Assembly: GCA_021029095.1 (NCBI GenBank) | Contig: JAJOHG010000023.1 | Location: 1-64,000, forward strand | Direction of reading: 5' to 3' | Origin: Phellopilus nigrolimitatus | Lineage: Eukaryota; Basidiomycota; Agaricomycetes; Hymenochaetales; Hymenochaetaceae | DNA length: 64,000 nt | Shown: positions 23,479-34,860 of the stretch, in pieces | How the letters are laid out: every line of letters begins with the position of its first letter | Position numbering within the stretch: the first letter of the stretch is position 1 | Notes under the pieces: generated by a model | Told to the model about the DNA's origin: nothing | Database searches by the model: none | What the model saw: the letters and a program-made list of their open reading frames with translations, nothing else | Program-made: the position numbers and the translations under genes

Positions 23479-26082
23479 ATCTATGCTGACAAAAAACCGG
23501 GCCGCTCAAATACGGACTACATTGCGTCATCATTGCTCGCTCACTATGCGCCGTCGCCCGCTGTTGCACTCATTATCCACAGTATTGGGCTTTTTTTGTT
23601 TCTTGTCGTCCATGTATATATTGTAATCCATCATTATTACAAGAAAAAATAAATTACAGTGTAAAATGAATGGGGGGAAGGGAAAAGAAAGGAAAGTTAG
23701 TCCGTCCATGAGACAAGCAACACCGCACACACCGCGACATGCTGGCTGTACATGCGCGCGCACGCAGAGGCCTGCATGGCCACTGGGGCCGCCGTCTTTC
23801 ACAAAGCACGAGCCTCCGCTACCGAAGCTGCCGCCGCCGCTAGCGTGGAGATTTGCTCGACCCTGCCAAGTGGCAGCGGCGACGGGACTCTTTTTCAACT
23901 GCTCGGCACAGTGGCCATGTGCGAGGATGAGCCCGGGGAGCACGGATGTGGCGAACGCGGAGACAGCGGAGAAGCGGCGCTGGTTCCGGTTGACCTTGAC
24001 GTACCAGCAGCGCCAGCCCTTGGTCGGCGCGAACAGGTGCTCGCCGTGGCACATGCCTTTAGTTGCGCGGGATCCTCATCGTTGTCGTTGCTCGTTTCCG
24101 CATCGTCGTCACCACCCTCGCCCATAGACACGTCTTCGCCATCCTCGTCACCCTGTAACCTGACCTTCGCGCTGACACCAGTTTCTGGCGCCGATCGGCT
24201 GTCGGTTCTGTCGGCGGATTCACAATGTCGCCGGACGGGACTGGCTCGAGCTCTGAGTGCTTTCCGGGCGCGTTGTCTGGGTCAACGGGGGCGACGCCCT
24301 GATTCTGTTCCGGCACAGTAAGCTTGACACACTTGATCTCTTGTGCGCTCGACGATGGAGAGCCTGCGCGCCTTGGAGTCGCAGGCGGCCTGGAGCGCTG
24401 CTCTGATTCCAAGTGCGCGGCCTGCACGGCGCCGTCATGCACACAAAAAACGAGGCGGAAAAGAAAAATGGGTACGCACGTTGAAGCAAAGGGGGCCTTT
24501 CATATACGAAACAAAAAGAAAAGGCGGCGGGGCATCCAGCAGTATTGTCACGCAAGTTGAGCCTTTTCATCCGTACGTTCTTGAGGCAGCGCAGATGTCA
24601 TCTACTGGATTTGAAGGGGGAAAGAGGGACGTGCAAAACGTGCTGCGCCTGCGCACAGGGCATGCCGGCCATGCGAGATTGAGACGGGGTGAAAGGGAGA
24701 TGGAGCGAGAGGAAGGAGGCTGTGCGGGGGGAGACCGTGCGTGCCGTGCCCACACAAGTTGCTGGTGGGCTCTGCCACGGTCCTGACAGCGCAAAAGGGT
24801 CCAGAAAATGTGTTAGAGCATCGTTAGAAGTAGTCAAAGAGTTTTTTTGTACTTACCTGAGGGTTTTGCTGTGCTGTTGAGGCCGTGGACGTCGTTGTTG
24901 TCGTCGACAAGCAACGTCAGGACGACGTCCGCGTCTTTCGGCACTTCCCGCGGGGTGCTCACGCACTAGCCTCCGAACCCGGTTTGTCTGATTTATAGAG
25001 CATTTAATACTTCACCATTGCCATTGAAATTTTTTGAGTGCTTAGATATATATTATTTCTACATAATAGGATTTTCACAATGGCCAGATCTCTCTAGATG
25101 TCTTTGGATTGAGCATATACTTACGCTTTTCCCATGTAAAACCTTATTCTTGCAGTTTCACAAATTATTTTATGCCATTTGATCGAGTGGACAGATTCAG
25201 GTAGTTCTTTTTTTGAATAGAACTATACAACTAATATAAAATTATGTGGGCATCCGATGAGTTGTGGAGAGTACGGAAATATGCTATCTCGGAAAAGACG
25301 TGTTGAGAGCATGAACGGCGTGCAAATTATGTTGCAAACCTGCATTGTCCAGCTCAAACACCTACTCTATCACCCGCTTCCTCTAACTTTCCAGTATAAC
25401 ACCTGAAAATGATTTATTTATATATAAATATGTATGCACCAGAATATCAGAATTTATAATGCTGGGGAAGAATTAAAATAAGACAAAAAATGGCCGTTTC
25501 AGACCTGAATTCACTAAAATGACATGAAATCAAGCACATTTTGACTATTGAGTGCCGAAGAGCTCAGTAATCAGCTTACAATTTTTTTAGTATGTCTGGC
25601 ATACGTATTCACATTATTGTAAAAAATATGAGCTTTCTAGCTTGGCACATTCATTTTATAAAAATCAAAGACCTTGGATGTATTGGTGGTGAAAGCACCT
25701 TACCAGTGTAGTTTCCTTTATAACTCGAAAACCAATCACTCCTGGAGCTCAAAAAAGCAGAATTTGATATATTATAATGTAAAGTAAATTTTGATAATTT
25801 TACTGCTTTTTTATACGGCATCGAACGAGCAGAATTGAATATATTTATGCCCATTCCTTCGAGCCACAAGATCGGCAGTAGATCGGCAAAGCAAATCATT
25901 ACTTGATTTGGAGCGCCGATCAGTTCCGATGGCGACACGTCGTCGTCGTCGTCTGCACGTCGTCTGCACGTCCTCGCCGTCTCACTCGCCGTCCTCTTAT
26001 CTGTCGCACTGCTGTGCGGCAGTGTTCCCTCCTGCGCGACCACGCTCTCTGCTGCTCTCTCAGGCTTTTCTGCTCTGCATGG
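23479..26082. other. Interior of nested element, no clear gene
   Basis: 23.6-24.8 kb is GC-rich with open frames on both strands but no recognised motif. 24.95-25.9 kb is AT-rich and appears empty. Either part may be captured host sequence too decayed to name. Confidence 0.35.
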
Positions 26083-27008
26083 CTGGCCGTCGAGCTCGAG
26101 AAAAAGGTCGCAAAGGTCCCCACCAAGCGCTGTAGTGCCGAGGAGGTGCAGGCCCGCAGAAGGAGCTGTCGGGTGTGGACAAGGCGATCCATGGTGGTGA
26201 CCAGCAGGTGCGCATATCAATTTCTCCTATATCTGCATCATCTCCCGCTCACTGAAAATGTTTTGTTTTGCAGCAACACACCGCCATCCAGCTCTCGCAC
26301 CTACTGCTGCACGCCATCCTCATGAACCACATCGCGCACTCAGAGGCCACCAAAGTCGCCAAGGACGCCGAGCAGCAGCTGCGCTCGCGCCTCGCTGGCG
26401 GCAACTTCATCCACGAGAAGCTAGACAGCGACCTCTGCCGGCACAAGAACCTGCTCGCTGCAAAGACACAGGAAATCACCAGCCTGCACTCCGACCTCAG
26501 CAGGCTCAAAGGCAGCGTCATCGCCCCGACGCGCAGGCAGAGCCTCTCTGCGCCGACAAGCCCCGACGGCTACTTCTCCTTCTCCTCCGCGTCCACCTCC
26601 GTCCCGCGCACTCGACGTCCAACCCTGGCTCGGGCGCGTCCTCACCGGCCTCCTCAGGGTGCAACACACCCACCGCTGGGCTCGTGCTCGCCCCGGCCCC
26701 TGCCCCTCGCCCATGTCCTTCCCTGGTAGCCCGAACGGCACGTCCAGTGCAAGCGCCACGGCCGCCGCGCTCCAGCACCCGGCCTCGCCGAGCCCCGCCT
26801 CGTGCGCGTACCACCACACGCGCTCGGCGTCCATGATGCAGCACCGCGCGACGACGCCCGCGCCCGCGGTGCACACCGTCTCGTCGTTCACCCTCAGCAG
26901 CGGAAGCCGCCGCGGTGCGATGATTCCCGCGGCCGTGCACCAGCGCTCCGCGAGCCAGGCGGGCAGTCGATCGTCAAGACGCGACGCGCGGCGGGCGGTT
27001 GGGCGCTG
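26083..27008 (+). pseudogene. Probable captured host-gene fragment (coiled-coil protein)
   Basis: Inside the nested transposon is a gene-like stretch on the plus strand. One exon encodes ELEKKVAKVPTKRCSAEEVQAR and, after a one-base frame shift, QKELSGVDKAIHGGDQQ. A typical intron (GTGCGC...TTTTGCAG, about 26214-26273) leads into QHTAIQLSHLLLHAILMNHI and a helical stretch (ATKVAKDAEQQLRSRL, LAAKTQEITSLHSDLSRL) likely to form a coiled coil. A Ser/Pro/Ala-rich tail follows, again with frame changes. The surviving intron says it was copied as DNA. I do not recognise the parent gene. Confidence 0.45.
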
Positions 27009-27225
27009 AGACACAACGTGCGGTGTGGACGGCGAGCGCGAAATCCCCTCCGCCATTGGAAGGCTTAGCGTAAATTCGTTTTTCTTGTGGTACTATAATC
27101 AGAATAGATATACATTGGAAATACAAAACGAACAAAAAAGCGGAGCTCGCTGTCGTGTGCGAAAGCGGAAATGCGGCGGTGCGTACTTCGTGTAATATAT
27201 TTGAAAATCGTTTTATTAGTTTGTA

Positions 27226-27627
27226 ATCTACTCTAAGATCTACATACAATGCAAAAAGAACGAAGGGAATTGGTGAAGAATTGAGGGAGATAGTTGTGCT
27301 CGTCGTGCGGCACGACGAGCACGACTGTGTCGGTGTCGCGGGCAGCGAGGGAAGCCGGCGGGCAGCCGGTGGCGCGTGTTGATGGCGACGCGAAGTCGCG
27401 TGGATCATCGGCGCGGGCAGCGCAGGCGATCCGCGCATGGTAGCGAAGCCGGCGGCGATGTCGAGAAGCCGGTCCCCACGGCCCTTGTCAGCTTTGTTAT
27501 ATTTCCAGCAATTATTCGCAGTATTATTCGCAGTATGAGCAGGTAGCTGCTAAAGGGCCTAACTAGGCGCGAGTTGGCACCCAGAACTCGTGCCTAGTTA
27601 GATAACAGTAGGATAGGGTCACAGGTG
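27226..27627 (-). repeat. Right terminal inverted repeat of nested element
   Basis: Reverse complement of the left arm at 23074-23478; followed directly by AAATAATA. Confidence 0.85.
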
Positions 27628-27635
27628 AAATAATA
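27628..27635. repeat. Target-site duplication AAATAATA (right) of nested element
   Basis: Identical to 23066-23073 on the other side of the element. Confidence 0.8.
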
Positions 27636-27654
27636 CTTCAAATAAATGCTTGGG

Positions 27655-27835
27655 ACTAACAGGTGCCGGCTACCTGACATCACCGACCGTGCCCACAGAT
27701 CGTCGGCACTGCCCGTGCGACTTTTCGTCGTCATCAACGCACGCCGCCGGCCTTTCGCGCCGCGCGCGACACCGAAATAGTTGTGCTCATCGTGTCGAAC
27801 GACGAGCACGATAATCTCCCTCAATTTCTACTTTT
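27655..27835 (+). repeat. Degenerate third copy of the arm's GC-rich block
   Basis: This stretch resembles the inner part of the left arm (about 23230-23410) in the same orientation: CGCCGCCGGC-like sequence, GCGACACCGA, GTGCTC and AACGACGAGCAC, then ATCTCCCTCAATT. It is more diverged than the two arms are from each other and belongs to the outer hAT element. Confidence 0.55.
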
Positions 27836-27839
27836 TCCA

Positions 27840-27971
27840 GTTTTTTTTTTTTTTTTTTTTTTTTGCATTATACCTGTGTCATAGACAGATTTCAAAATGA
27901 AACAGGGAAAAATAAAAATGGGACTTTGGTGCCGCCATCCCCCCCCCCCCCCCCCCCCCTTCTTTTTTTTT
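27840..27971. repeat. Homopolymer tracts
   Basis: A run of about 24 T (27841-27864) and, about 80 bp later, a run of about 20 C followed by a T-rich run. Simple sequence inside the outer hAT element; lengths may be affected by sequencing. Confidence 0.6.
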
Positions 27972-28210
27972 GCCACAGCCTACCGTTTGCTATTCTCAAT
28001 GAATAAGCATGATTTTGATGCTGGAATAAGGCAAAATGCGACAAACTCTTGTAAAAAATTCTAAAACAAAACTTCTTTGTCTACATAACCCGTATACGAC
28101 GTATCACCGTATACGGTCAGTACCGTACCGTATGTGCCCACGAAAACTCAAAATACGGACAGGTTTCGAAAATACGTACGTACCAGTATACGGTACGTTG
28201 CGGAGCCCTA

Positions 28211-28218
28211 ATGCCGTG
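28211..28218. repeat. Right target-site duplication ATGCCGTG
   Basis: Identical to 22814-22821. Confidence 0.85.
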
Positions 28219-29639
28219 ATGCAGAAAAAAATAAATGGATTAGTAAATAGGTGGTTGAATGTGCGGCGTATATGAGCGTGTGTGGTCGCTGCGACGGACG
28301 CGGCGGGGCGCACAGGAGCGATGTATTGATTTAAAAAGTCATGTATGGCCTGCTCGGCCGCAAAAGTTAGCTAACTTTTCCCCGCCAAAATCACGAGTTA
28401 GTTAACTCGATGTGAAATGTCTGTTCGGTGCATGGTGACATGAGGTGACTCGCCGGTAGCAATCGGCTGTCACCTCCAACTTGTTTGTACTATACTGGAC
28501 ACTTTTTTCTTTTTTTGCTGCGTGCATACAGGCTTTGGAAAATGCTTGGACATAGATAGGTTCTTTCTGTATAGGGAATTTTTCTCAATGAAGTCGGCAC
28601 GGTTGTGAGTACATAGGCGTTTTTATCAAATGAAAATCATCAAATCTATTGCTGCTCACTGCAAAGATGACAACAGCAATAGCAGCAGCCTTTCTATAAT
28701 ACAATTGATGGGCTTCTGCATCTGCGTGAACAGCTTTTGCTTTGCCACCTCTGCACGAGCCGTGGCGAGTGTTCGGTGGAGTAAGGCTTGTTACATTATG
28801 TGACTACTATGTGACATTATGTGACAGAACCTAGCTAACTCCGGATGTGGTGATCGACATGGACATCCAAAACAGGAAAAATGTCGGCGACCGCCTCGTC
28901 TGCTCTCCTTTCCTTAGACTGACCCATGCGCCCTTCCTTCCTCCCTCTCCCGTCCTCATTGCAACGCTCCCCTCCCTCAAGCCACATCTTACCCAGCCAG
29001 TACATGGACACTACCCTTCCACCTCTGACGACAACGATGACAACGACGACAACGACGCCGAGAGCGTTCACGAGAGCAGCCCCACGTGCACCAGCCCCGC
29101 TCCCCCTGCTCGCCCAAGCCCGCTTCCCCGCACCCGCACCCGCACTCGCACTCGCACCACCACCAGGAGCCCGTGCCGCCCGCGCAGACCCAGTGGCTTG
29201 GCTACAACGACAACGGCATCAGCGCCTGGGCGATCGCCTTCGTGGTATAAATAAAAACTAATTCTCCCTAAACAGACTGTTTGGGCGCTTCAGGACTGTG
29301 TGTCCCGCTTCTCTGTCCTCATCGTGATAAAAGTATAAAATTAACTGGCTTTAAACAGACTGTTGCGCAAAACTCCAGAGGTGACATCGACGTTTAGAGT
29401 TAGATGCCCTCCCTGCATATAAGCACATAAACACAGGCATTATTAAAAGTCTTTTCCGTATCACACCACATGTAGTTTTCCGCCGGCACCCATTCTTGAC
29501 CGCCTTTACGGCCATCCATGCACGCTCGCGCGCCAGCAGAGAATGCCCATAGTGTTAGAGCACACCACAAACCAAAAGGCTGAGGCGCAAACTCCAAAGC
29601 ACAAGACGACAAGAAAGTGAATGCTGAGCTGACTTAGAA
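28219..29639. other. Inter-element region, no firm gene
   Basis: The region contains an 18-bp perfect palindrome at 28362-28379 (AAAAGTTAGCTAACTTTT). Around 29060-29250 one plus-strand frame reads PHPHPHSHSHHHQEPVPP and then WLGYNDNGISAWAIAFVV before TAA; the His/Pro-rich tail looks protein-like, but no upstream exon is recognisable, so it may be another host fragment. Confidence 0.35.
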
Positions 29640-29968
29640 GGGGATCACACTTTGTGGTGGAGATTCTAAGAGAACTCGATTGAGCCTCCCAGATGTTTAT
29701 TGCCTCTTTATATACTAAAACCTAATGCGCACAGACCAAGCAGTACACTACCTAATATAGTTACATTAGTGGAGCGAGTGGAGCTAATGATGTCATAGAT
29801 GATGTCACCGTCGATGATGTCACTATGATGTCATGGTCTAGACTATGATGTCATGATGACGTCAGTGTAGAACACTCTAGGCAATCATGTGACTCTAAAT
29901 ACTGAGAGGCCGCAAGTTCAAGACAAGGTAAGGGAAAATTAAAATACGTGTCATAACATCACCCCCTC
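29640..29968 (-). mobile_element. LTR of a Ty3/gypsy element (minus orientation)
   Basis: Just downstream of the minus-strand integrase stop is a polypurine tract (AAAGAGGGGG in minus orientation, about 29963-29972), directly followed by TGATGTTATGACACG, the probable LTR start. The region runs leftward with a TATATAAAG box (minus strand, about 29705-29713). The outer end is not sharply defined; no second LTR is seen because the element is truncated on the other side. Confidence 0.65.
29788..29864. promoter_or_regulatory. Cluster of ATF/CREB-like sites in the LTR
   Basis: Five copies of TGATGTCA (29788, 29800, 29815, 29826, 29846) and one full TGACGTCA (29857-29864) occur in 77 bp of the LTR, upstream of the TATA box in the direction of transcription. 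TGACGTCA is the classical ATF/CREB bZIP site. The spacing of 11-20 bp looks like a tandem enhancer. Confidence 0.6.
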
Positions 29969-29969
29969 T

Positions 29970-31275
29970 TTAAGGATCGACTTCCAGACGATTGACAAAG
30001 TTGGTTGGAGTGGATGTGAAATTCTCATAAGGGCGGAAATTCAAAGCTTGGAAATCAGCTAGGCTGATGGATCGTGGCGCTGCTGGGTATCGTTTATAGA
30101 ATTCTTTTATAAGTTTTTGTGACCCTTTGCAGTTTTCCTCTGGTTCCCAAGTATTGTTTTCATCCGTGTACCCTTTCCATTTGACTAGGAATTCCAACTT
30201 GTTTCTGCGTCGTCTAGCATCCAAAATTTCCTCTACTTCATAATCCTTCTCTTCTCCTACTTCTATGGGTGGAGGTGGAGCAGCTCTTTGTCCAGGGATA
30301 CTGGCAGCGGTGTGCAGGTGAATGCGCGAGACATTTACAACAGGATGTATTTTTATAGTGTTTGGGAGACGAAGTTGTACAGCATTTGGAGAAATAATAC
30401 GCGTTATGGGGTATGGACCAATTCTTTTCTCGGCGAGTTTCCTAGAAGGTCGGTTTATTTTGAGGTTTGTGGTGTCTAACCAGACCTTATCTCCTACTTT
30501 GTATTTTGGAGCATCTCCTCGCCTTTGGTCCGCGTATTTCCGCATTTCCTCTTTTGCCTTTTCCAATGCTGACTTTGCTTCCTCATGTATTCCTTTCATC
30601 CGATTTGCAAAGTCATCTGCCGCTTCTACTTTAGCATCCCTTCGCACTTCAAAACCCATGCGTGGATTTCTTCCATAAACAGAGAAGAACGGGGAGATCT
30701 TTGTGGCTGTCTGTACTTTGTTGTTGTATGCAAATTCAGCCATAGCAGTCCAGGATGGCCAATTTTCTTGGCGATGATCAACAAACATCCTCAAATACTG
30801 CTCGATCTCTTGATTCATCCGTTCTGTTTGTCCATCTGTTTGTGGATGATATGCTGTGGACAGCTTGGTTTTGATCCCCAAAATGCTATTCAATTCTTTC
30901 ATGAACGCTGATGCAAATTGTGGACCCCGATCCGAGATTACTGTTAGCGGTAACCCATGCAGTTTCCACACATGATCCCTATACAATGCTGCCAGTCCTA
31001 ACGCCGAGGTCTCCTCTCTGGTGTTAATCACATGGATTTGTTTCGAGAAGCGATCACATACTACCAGTAGGGCATTAAACCCTTGTGCTTCTGGCAGTCC
31101 TGTCACGAAATCCACTGAAATATCTTCCCAAGGTGCAGTAGGAGTAGGATTAGGCATCAATTTCCCAGCAGGCTTCTCTGGTAAAGATTTATGACGCGCA
31201 CAAGTATCACAGCCTTTGACATAAGCTTGTACAAACTTTGTCATCCCTGGCCACCAATAGTTTCGCGCTGTACCA
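29970..31275 (-). CDS. Ty3/gypsy integrase with chromodomain, 5'-truncated
   Basis: This is the C-terminal part of a chromovirus polyprotein. It begins at RNYWWPGMTKFVQAY with the zinc-binding GCDTCARHK, followed by the integrase core with catalytic acidic residues in SVDFVTGLP, VISDRGPQF and the E of the segment after AYHPQTDGQTERMNQ. The GPY/F-type segment RIGPYPITRIIS and a chromodomain (EVEEILDARRR, FLVKWKGY, NTWEPEEN) come last. Protease, reverse transcriptase and RNase H are missing: upstream of about 31275 the frame runs into unrelated sequence belonging to the neighbouring plus-strand gypsy element. The chromodomain normally directs insertion toward histone-marked chromatin. Confidence 0.9.
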
Positions 31276-32254
31276 GTATCCGACTGGGTACAGTCCGATT
31301 TCGTACCTACACCAGCATGCGGCGGCCTCCGACGTCGGCAAGCGGCTGTCGGCCGATCACGGTTCACGAAGCGTCGGCCGAAACGGACATCGGTCGGAGG
31401 ATGGATAGACTTATTTACGACACTCCGCGTGCGGTCGGCCGGCCGGTGGAGTCGGACGAGGGATAGGCGACGGCTAGCAGCTTAGCGGATAGCGATAAGG
31501 AAGATATGCGGCCCGGTCGCCGCCTTATTTAGAGTAGAGTTTCGCATCATGTACTAGAGTCGATCCTCGCCCGTCCTTCCTCTATAGAGTTCATTGCCCA
31601 CTTCTCTTCCCTCTGTCCGACGTCGATCCGGTTCTCGTCTTCTCGAGGGTTCGCGCTACTTTGTTCCGCTCTGCACGCCGACAGTCGGCTCCGCCCCGAT
31701 AGGTCGAGTCGGCCCCGCGCCCGACGAGGACGCGGCTGTTTCTGATCCGATCCAGTGTTGAGTCCGACTTCGGCTTGTTCCCTCCTGGCTAAAGCACTGT
31801 AGATTCATTGAACGGCGGACGTACGGTCCCTCAACTGTTTTCCCGCCCGGCACGAAAGGATCTCGTAAACCTGGAACCAACCGCGGGGGGTAACACAGTG
31901 TTTGGCCGATTAGGAGCTTGACGCGCAAATCGGCTTTGGAAGTCAGCAAACCTGCCGCCGAGAAGACGCCCCGACACATCAAAAGCGGCACGCACCAAGG
32001 ACGAATCAGAAGTCGCATCATCTTCCCGCCGCACCCGTAGCCGATACGCGCTTCCGCCTCGACCGTACCCGGCACCTCGACAGCCATCGGCCTCTCCCTT
32101 CCGATCACGGTCCCTCCGCTCGACAACAATAAGGCAGAGCCGAACCGTCCAAGAGTCCGACGGGCCGCGCACACCCCGTTCACCTTCACCTTCGCCCGAA
32201 CGAGGACGTTCTGCTCGAAGAACTGACTCGCCCGCCCGCTCGCGTAGCTCCCGT
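31276..32254 (+). mobile_element. 5' region (LTR/leader) of plus-strand gypsy element
   Basis: About 1 kb of CG-rich sequence with many GTCGGC/CGACGTCGG motifs precedes the gag frame. It is probably the LTR plus leader, but LTR edges and primer-binding site could not be fixed. The junction with the minus-strand integrase lies near 31275. Confidence 0.5.
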
Positions 32255-34552
32255 TTGAACGAACACCCGCACCCGCAGACTCCGACTCGAGGCGACTCGG
32301 CCGTCGCTTCCGTATCCGACAGCCTCCAGGACTTGTCGATAGATCGCCAGCATAGCCGACGAATACGCGAAGCACTCTTCTCGAATAGTCCGCTTACTCC
32401 ATTAGGAAGTCCTTCGCCGCCGCCGAACACCGTTTTCTACACGCCGACAAACTCGATTTTCCACGTACCGCCGACGTCACTCCCCCGACTCACGTTCCCG
32501 ACTCCGTCAACAGTATCTACGCCAGCCGCCCCGACTGCTAGTACGATGGCAGGTGCAGTAGCTCGCTTCTTTAATCCCGCCGCCGGCGTAGATCCGGGCG
32601 ATATGCCGCTGCCCGGAGACAGACGCGCGCCGACGTTTTCTTCCGACAACGAAGAGGCACTTCCGCACTTCTTCACGGTCATCGAACTTCTCATCCAGCG
32701 GAACAACCTAACCGACGAGGACGCAATATCAAGCGCGTGTCTCTACGCCGGGAAAGACGGCCTCGCGTGGAAGACGCTCCCGTCGGCTATCGGCCACTTA
32801 TGGACCCCTTTCCGCGATGACGTTCTGGCCCTCTATCCTGGAGCAAAACCGACCTTTACGATTCCCGACGCCAAGCGACTGATAGGCGAGCAGCCGACGA
32901 CCGGGCATGCCGATCGGCCAGCCTTTGCACGGTACTACCGAGAGTATACTCGGATAGCCGACGATCTAAAGACGCGGGCTATCTTTAGCGACTTAGACGT
33001 TAACCGCGGGTTCGCCGACGGGATCAAAGGCGCCCTGAAGGCGGAAATGGATCTTCGGCTACTGATTAAGGACCCGACGCATGGACCGCACTCTACATAC
33101 CCGATGCGCGAAATCTTCGCCCTGTGCGACAGCATTCTAAAGAGCACACAATCGACGACGACTTCCGCCGCGACTCCGACGCCGACAGCAACAGCGACGC
33201 CGACAGTGAAGCAGGAGACGAGCGGATGGATGGCCGTCTCCCGACAGCTCGAGGCTATGCAAAACCAGATCTCGGCGCTACAGCGAGGCGGAGGTCCAAC
33301 CGCGTCAACCGCTCCAAATCGAGGGTCGCCGACAACCACCGCTCCCGACCGGCCATACACGCGCAGGATCGGTTGCCTGTATTGCGGAATCGACGATCAT
33401 TTCATGAACCAGTGCCCGCGAGCGATCGAGGCTGAGCGGCGCGGACATATCCGGCGCAACGAGGGAAATCAGCTGACCCTACCAGACGGGCGTGTCTTCG
33501 GCCGGGACATGCCCGGAGTCACGTTCGAGGAGAAGCTGCGGCTTCATAATCAGTCGATCGGATCGTCAGGTGCAAGAATAGAACGAGAAGGCCCGCCGCA
33601 CCTTCCGAATGCGACGGCAAATTTGTTCTTTGGGAGCGCACTACTCACGAAAGCCGAGCCAGTGGGGGGATCGCGGTCCGCATATATTGAGGATGTGACC
33701 GACGAGGAGGAGAAGGCGTCCGCCTTGGCCGTGACGCGCTCGCGACAGGTGAAGACATTGCCCGACGTCGCAAAACGCGTCCGGTTCGACCAAGACCCTA
33801 TGCCGCGCCGGCTTCCGCCAGCACGACCGCCCGTCAACCCGTCGGCACCGCCAGTTCGGACAGCGCCACCCGAGCCGTCGCCTCCGCCACCGACGCCGAC
33901 ACCCGCCCCAGAGCCGCCCCGGGCCGAAGACGCTACGGTCGAAGACATCAATCAGGACGATTCCCCGGAAGATGTCGCAGATCATCCGCGGCCGCCAGAC
34001 GCGCTTCCGCTGTCATTTGACCAAGGACCACAGTACCGTTACCAAGCACCGATCGAAGACAGCGGACTGCCGAAAGAACTCGTGTCGCGGATTCTCCAAG
34101 CGTCCGTACCGATCACCGTCGGTGAGGTTCTTGCCGCCGCGCAGGATTGCCGCAAGGTTGTGCGAGACTTGATCACCACCCGTCGCATCCCGACAGGGGC
34201 CACGAGCCTTCCGACGCGGCCGACGCCACATGCGACTCACAGTAATCACCTGCTCGAATCGTCGGTCACGGAAGAAACAGAACCTTCGCCCGACGTCGCA
34301 CTCTACGCGCACCCGGCCGCGTGCCGGAACAGGCGCGATTTCGGCCCCGTCGAAACCGATCCGCACCTCAACGAAATCAGCACCGTGCAAGTCACACTAG
34401 CTGGCAGGGTAGCCGCCACGGCCATCCTGGACACCGGCTCTACGTTCATCTGCGTTCGCAAAGACATCTGGGAAATGACAGGAGTCATGCTCCGCCCCGA
34501 CATCCGCATCCGGGTCACCACAGCCGACAGCGCCGTTCATCAGGAAAATTAC
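32255..34552 (+). CDS. Ty3/gypsy Gag with zinc knuckle and retropepsin, 3'-truncated
   Basis: The uninterrupted frame of about 770 codons encodes a Gag protein: a Ser/Pro-rich N-terminus, the capsid-like helical part (EEALPHFFTVIELLI, LAWKTLPSAIGHLW, RIADDLKTRAIF), and a CCHC zinc knuckle CLYCGIDDHFMNQC (C-x2-C-x4-H-x4-C). A Pro-rich linker follows, then a retropepsin-like domain with the catalytic ILDTGSTF. Soon after the protease motif the frame passes at about 34553 into a CTGTAG-type minisatellite and stops at 34585; reverse transcriptase, RNase H and integrase are absent. The long open frame implies recent activity of the family. Gene-internal A is a minor base and C+G high, unlike the AT-rich neighbourhood. 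Confidence 0.88.
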
Positions 34553-34860
34553 CAAAGCTATACAGACCTATATAGGACTATATAGAAAATATAGCTCCAT
34601 AGTACTCCATAGATATCCCCCCCTTATATAGCGCTATATAGGAGCCCGTAGTGCCATAGTCTGTAGGTGTCCATAGCTCTGTAGGCCTGTAGCATTGTAG
34701 GCCTGTAGCACTGAAGTTCATAGTTACATAGTACTATAGGCCTGTAGCACTGATGTTCATAGCACTGTAGGCCCATAGCACTGTAGGCCCGTAGTACTGA
34801 TGTTCATAGCGCTGTAGCTGCGTAGTCTGTGTAGTCTGTTGCCCTGTAGTTGTGCAGAAT
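34553..34860. repeat. CTGTAG-type minisatellite
   Basis: Degenerate tandem repeats of units such as CCTGTAGCACTGTAGG and CACTGATGTTCATAG, preceded by CTATATAG-rich sequence. It begins exactly where the gypsy Gag-protease homology ends. The repeat resembles, in opposite orientation, the CTACAG minisatellite at 41420-41725. Confidence 0.7.

Larger units (their letters stand above)
23074..27627. mobile_element. Nested DNA transposon with ~400-bp terminal inverted repeats
   Basis: The two ends are inverted copies of each other for about 400 bp (23074-23478 and 27226-27627), both starting CACCTGTGACCCTATCC, and an identical 8-bp AAATAATA lies directly outside each. The first 36 bp are identical; differences rise toward the inner end. 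Each arm contains a GC-rich block with a short open frame (MRGSPALPAPMIHATS). No transposase is recognisable in the 3.7-kb interior, which instead holds what looks like host-derived sequence. The superfamily is uncertain: an 8-bp duplication would fit hAT or Zisupton/KDZ elements. Confidence 0.8.
22822..28210. mobile_element. hAT-type non-autonomous element (carries a nested element)
   Basis: The element begins TAGGGCTCCGCAACGTACC and ends with its reverse complement (...ACGTTGCGGAGCCCTA), flanked by identical 8-bp duplications. An 8-bp duplication plus a TAGGG terminus is the hAT signature. Inside each end lie many CGTATACG-like palindromic motifs (22840-22990 and 28085-28200), which are probably subterminal binding sites. 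No transposase is visible, so the element is non-autonomous. Of its 5389 bp, 4554 belong to a second transposon inserted at 23074; without that and its target duplication it would be about 0.83 kb. Confidence 0.85.

Noticed and set aside
23530..24570. Overlapping long frames on both strands in the GC-rich interior of the nested element
   Set aside because: High GC gives long frames by chance; none shows a domain or consistent codon bias, so no gene is called.
26421..27056. 211-codon minus-strand frame opposite the captured coiled-coil fragment
   Set aside because: It is the antisense of a better-supported plus-strand reading with an intron.
31656..32430. Long minus-strand frames opposite the start of gypsy gag
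   Set aside because: Shadows of the CG-rich plus-strand leader and gag; no recognisable product.
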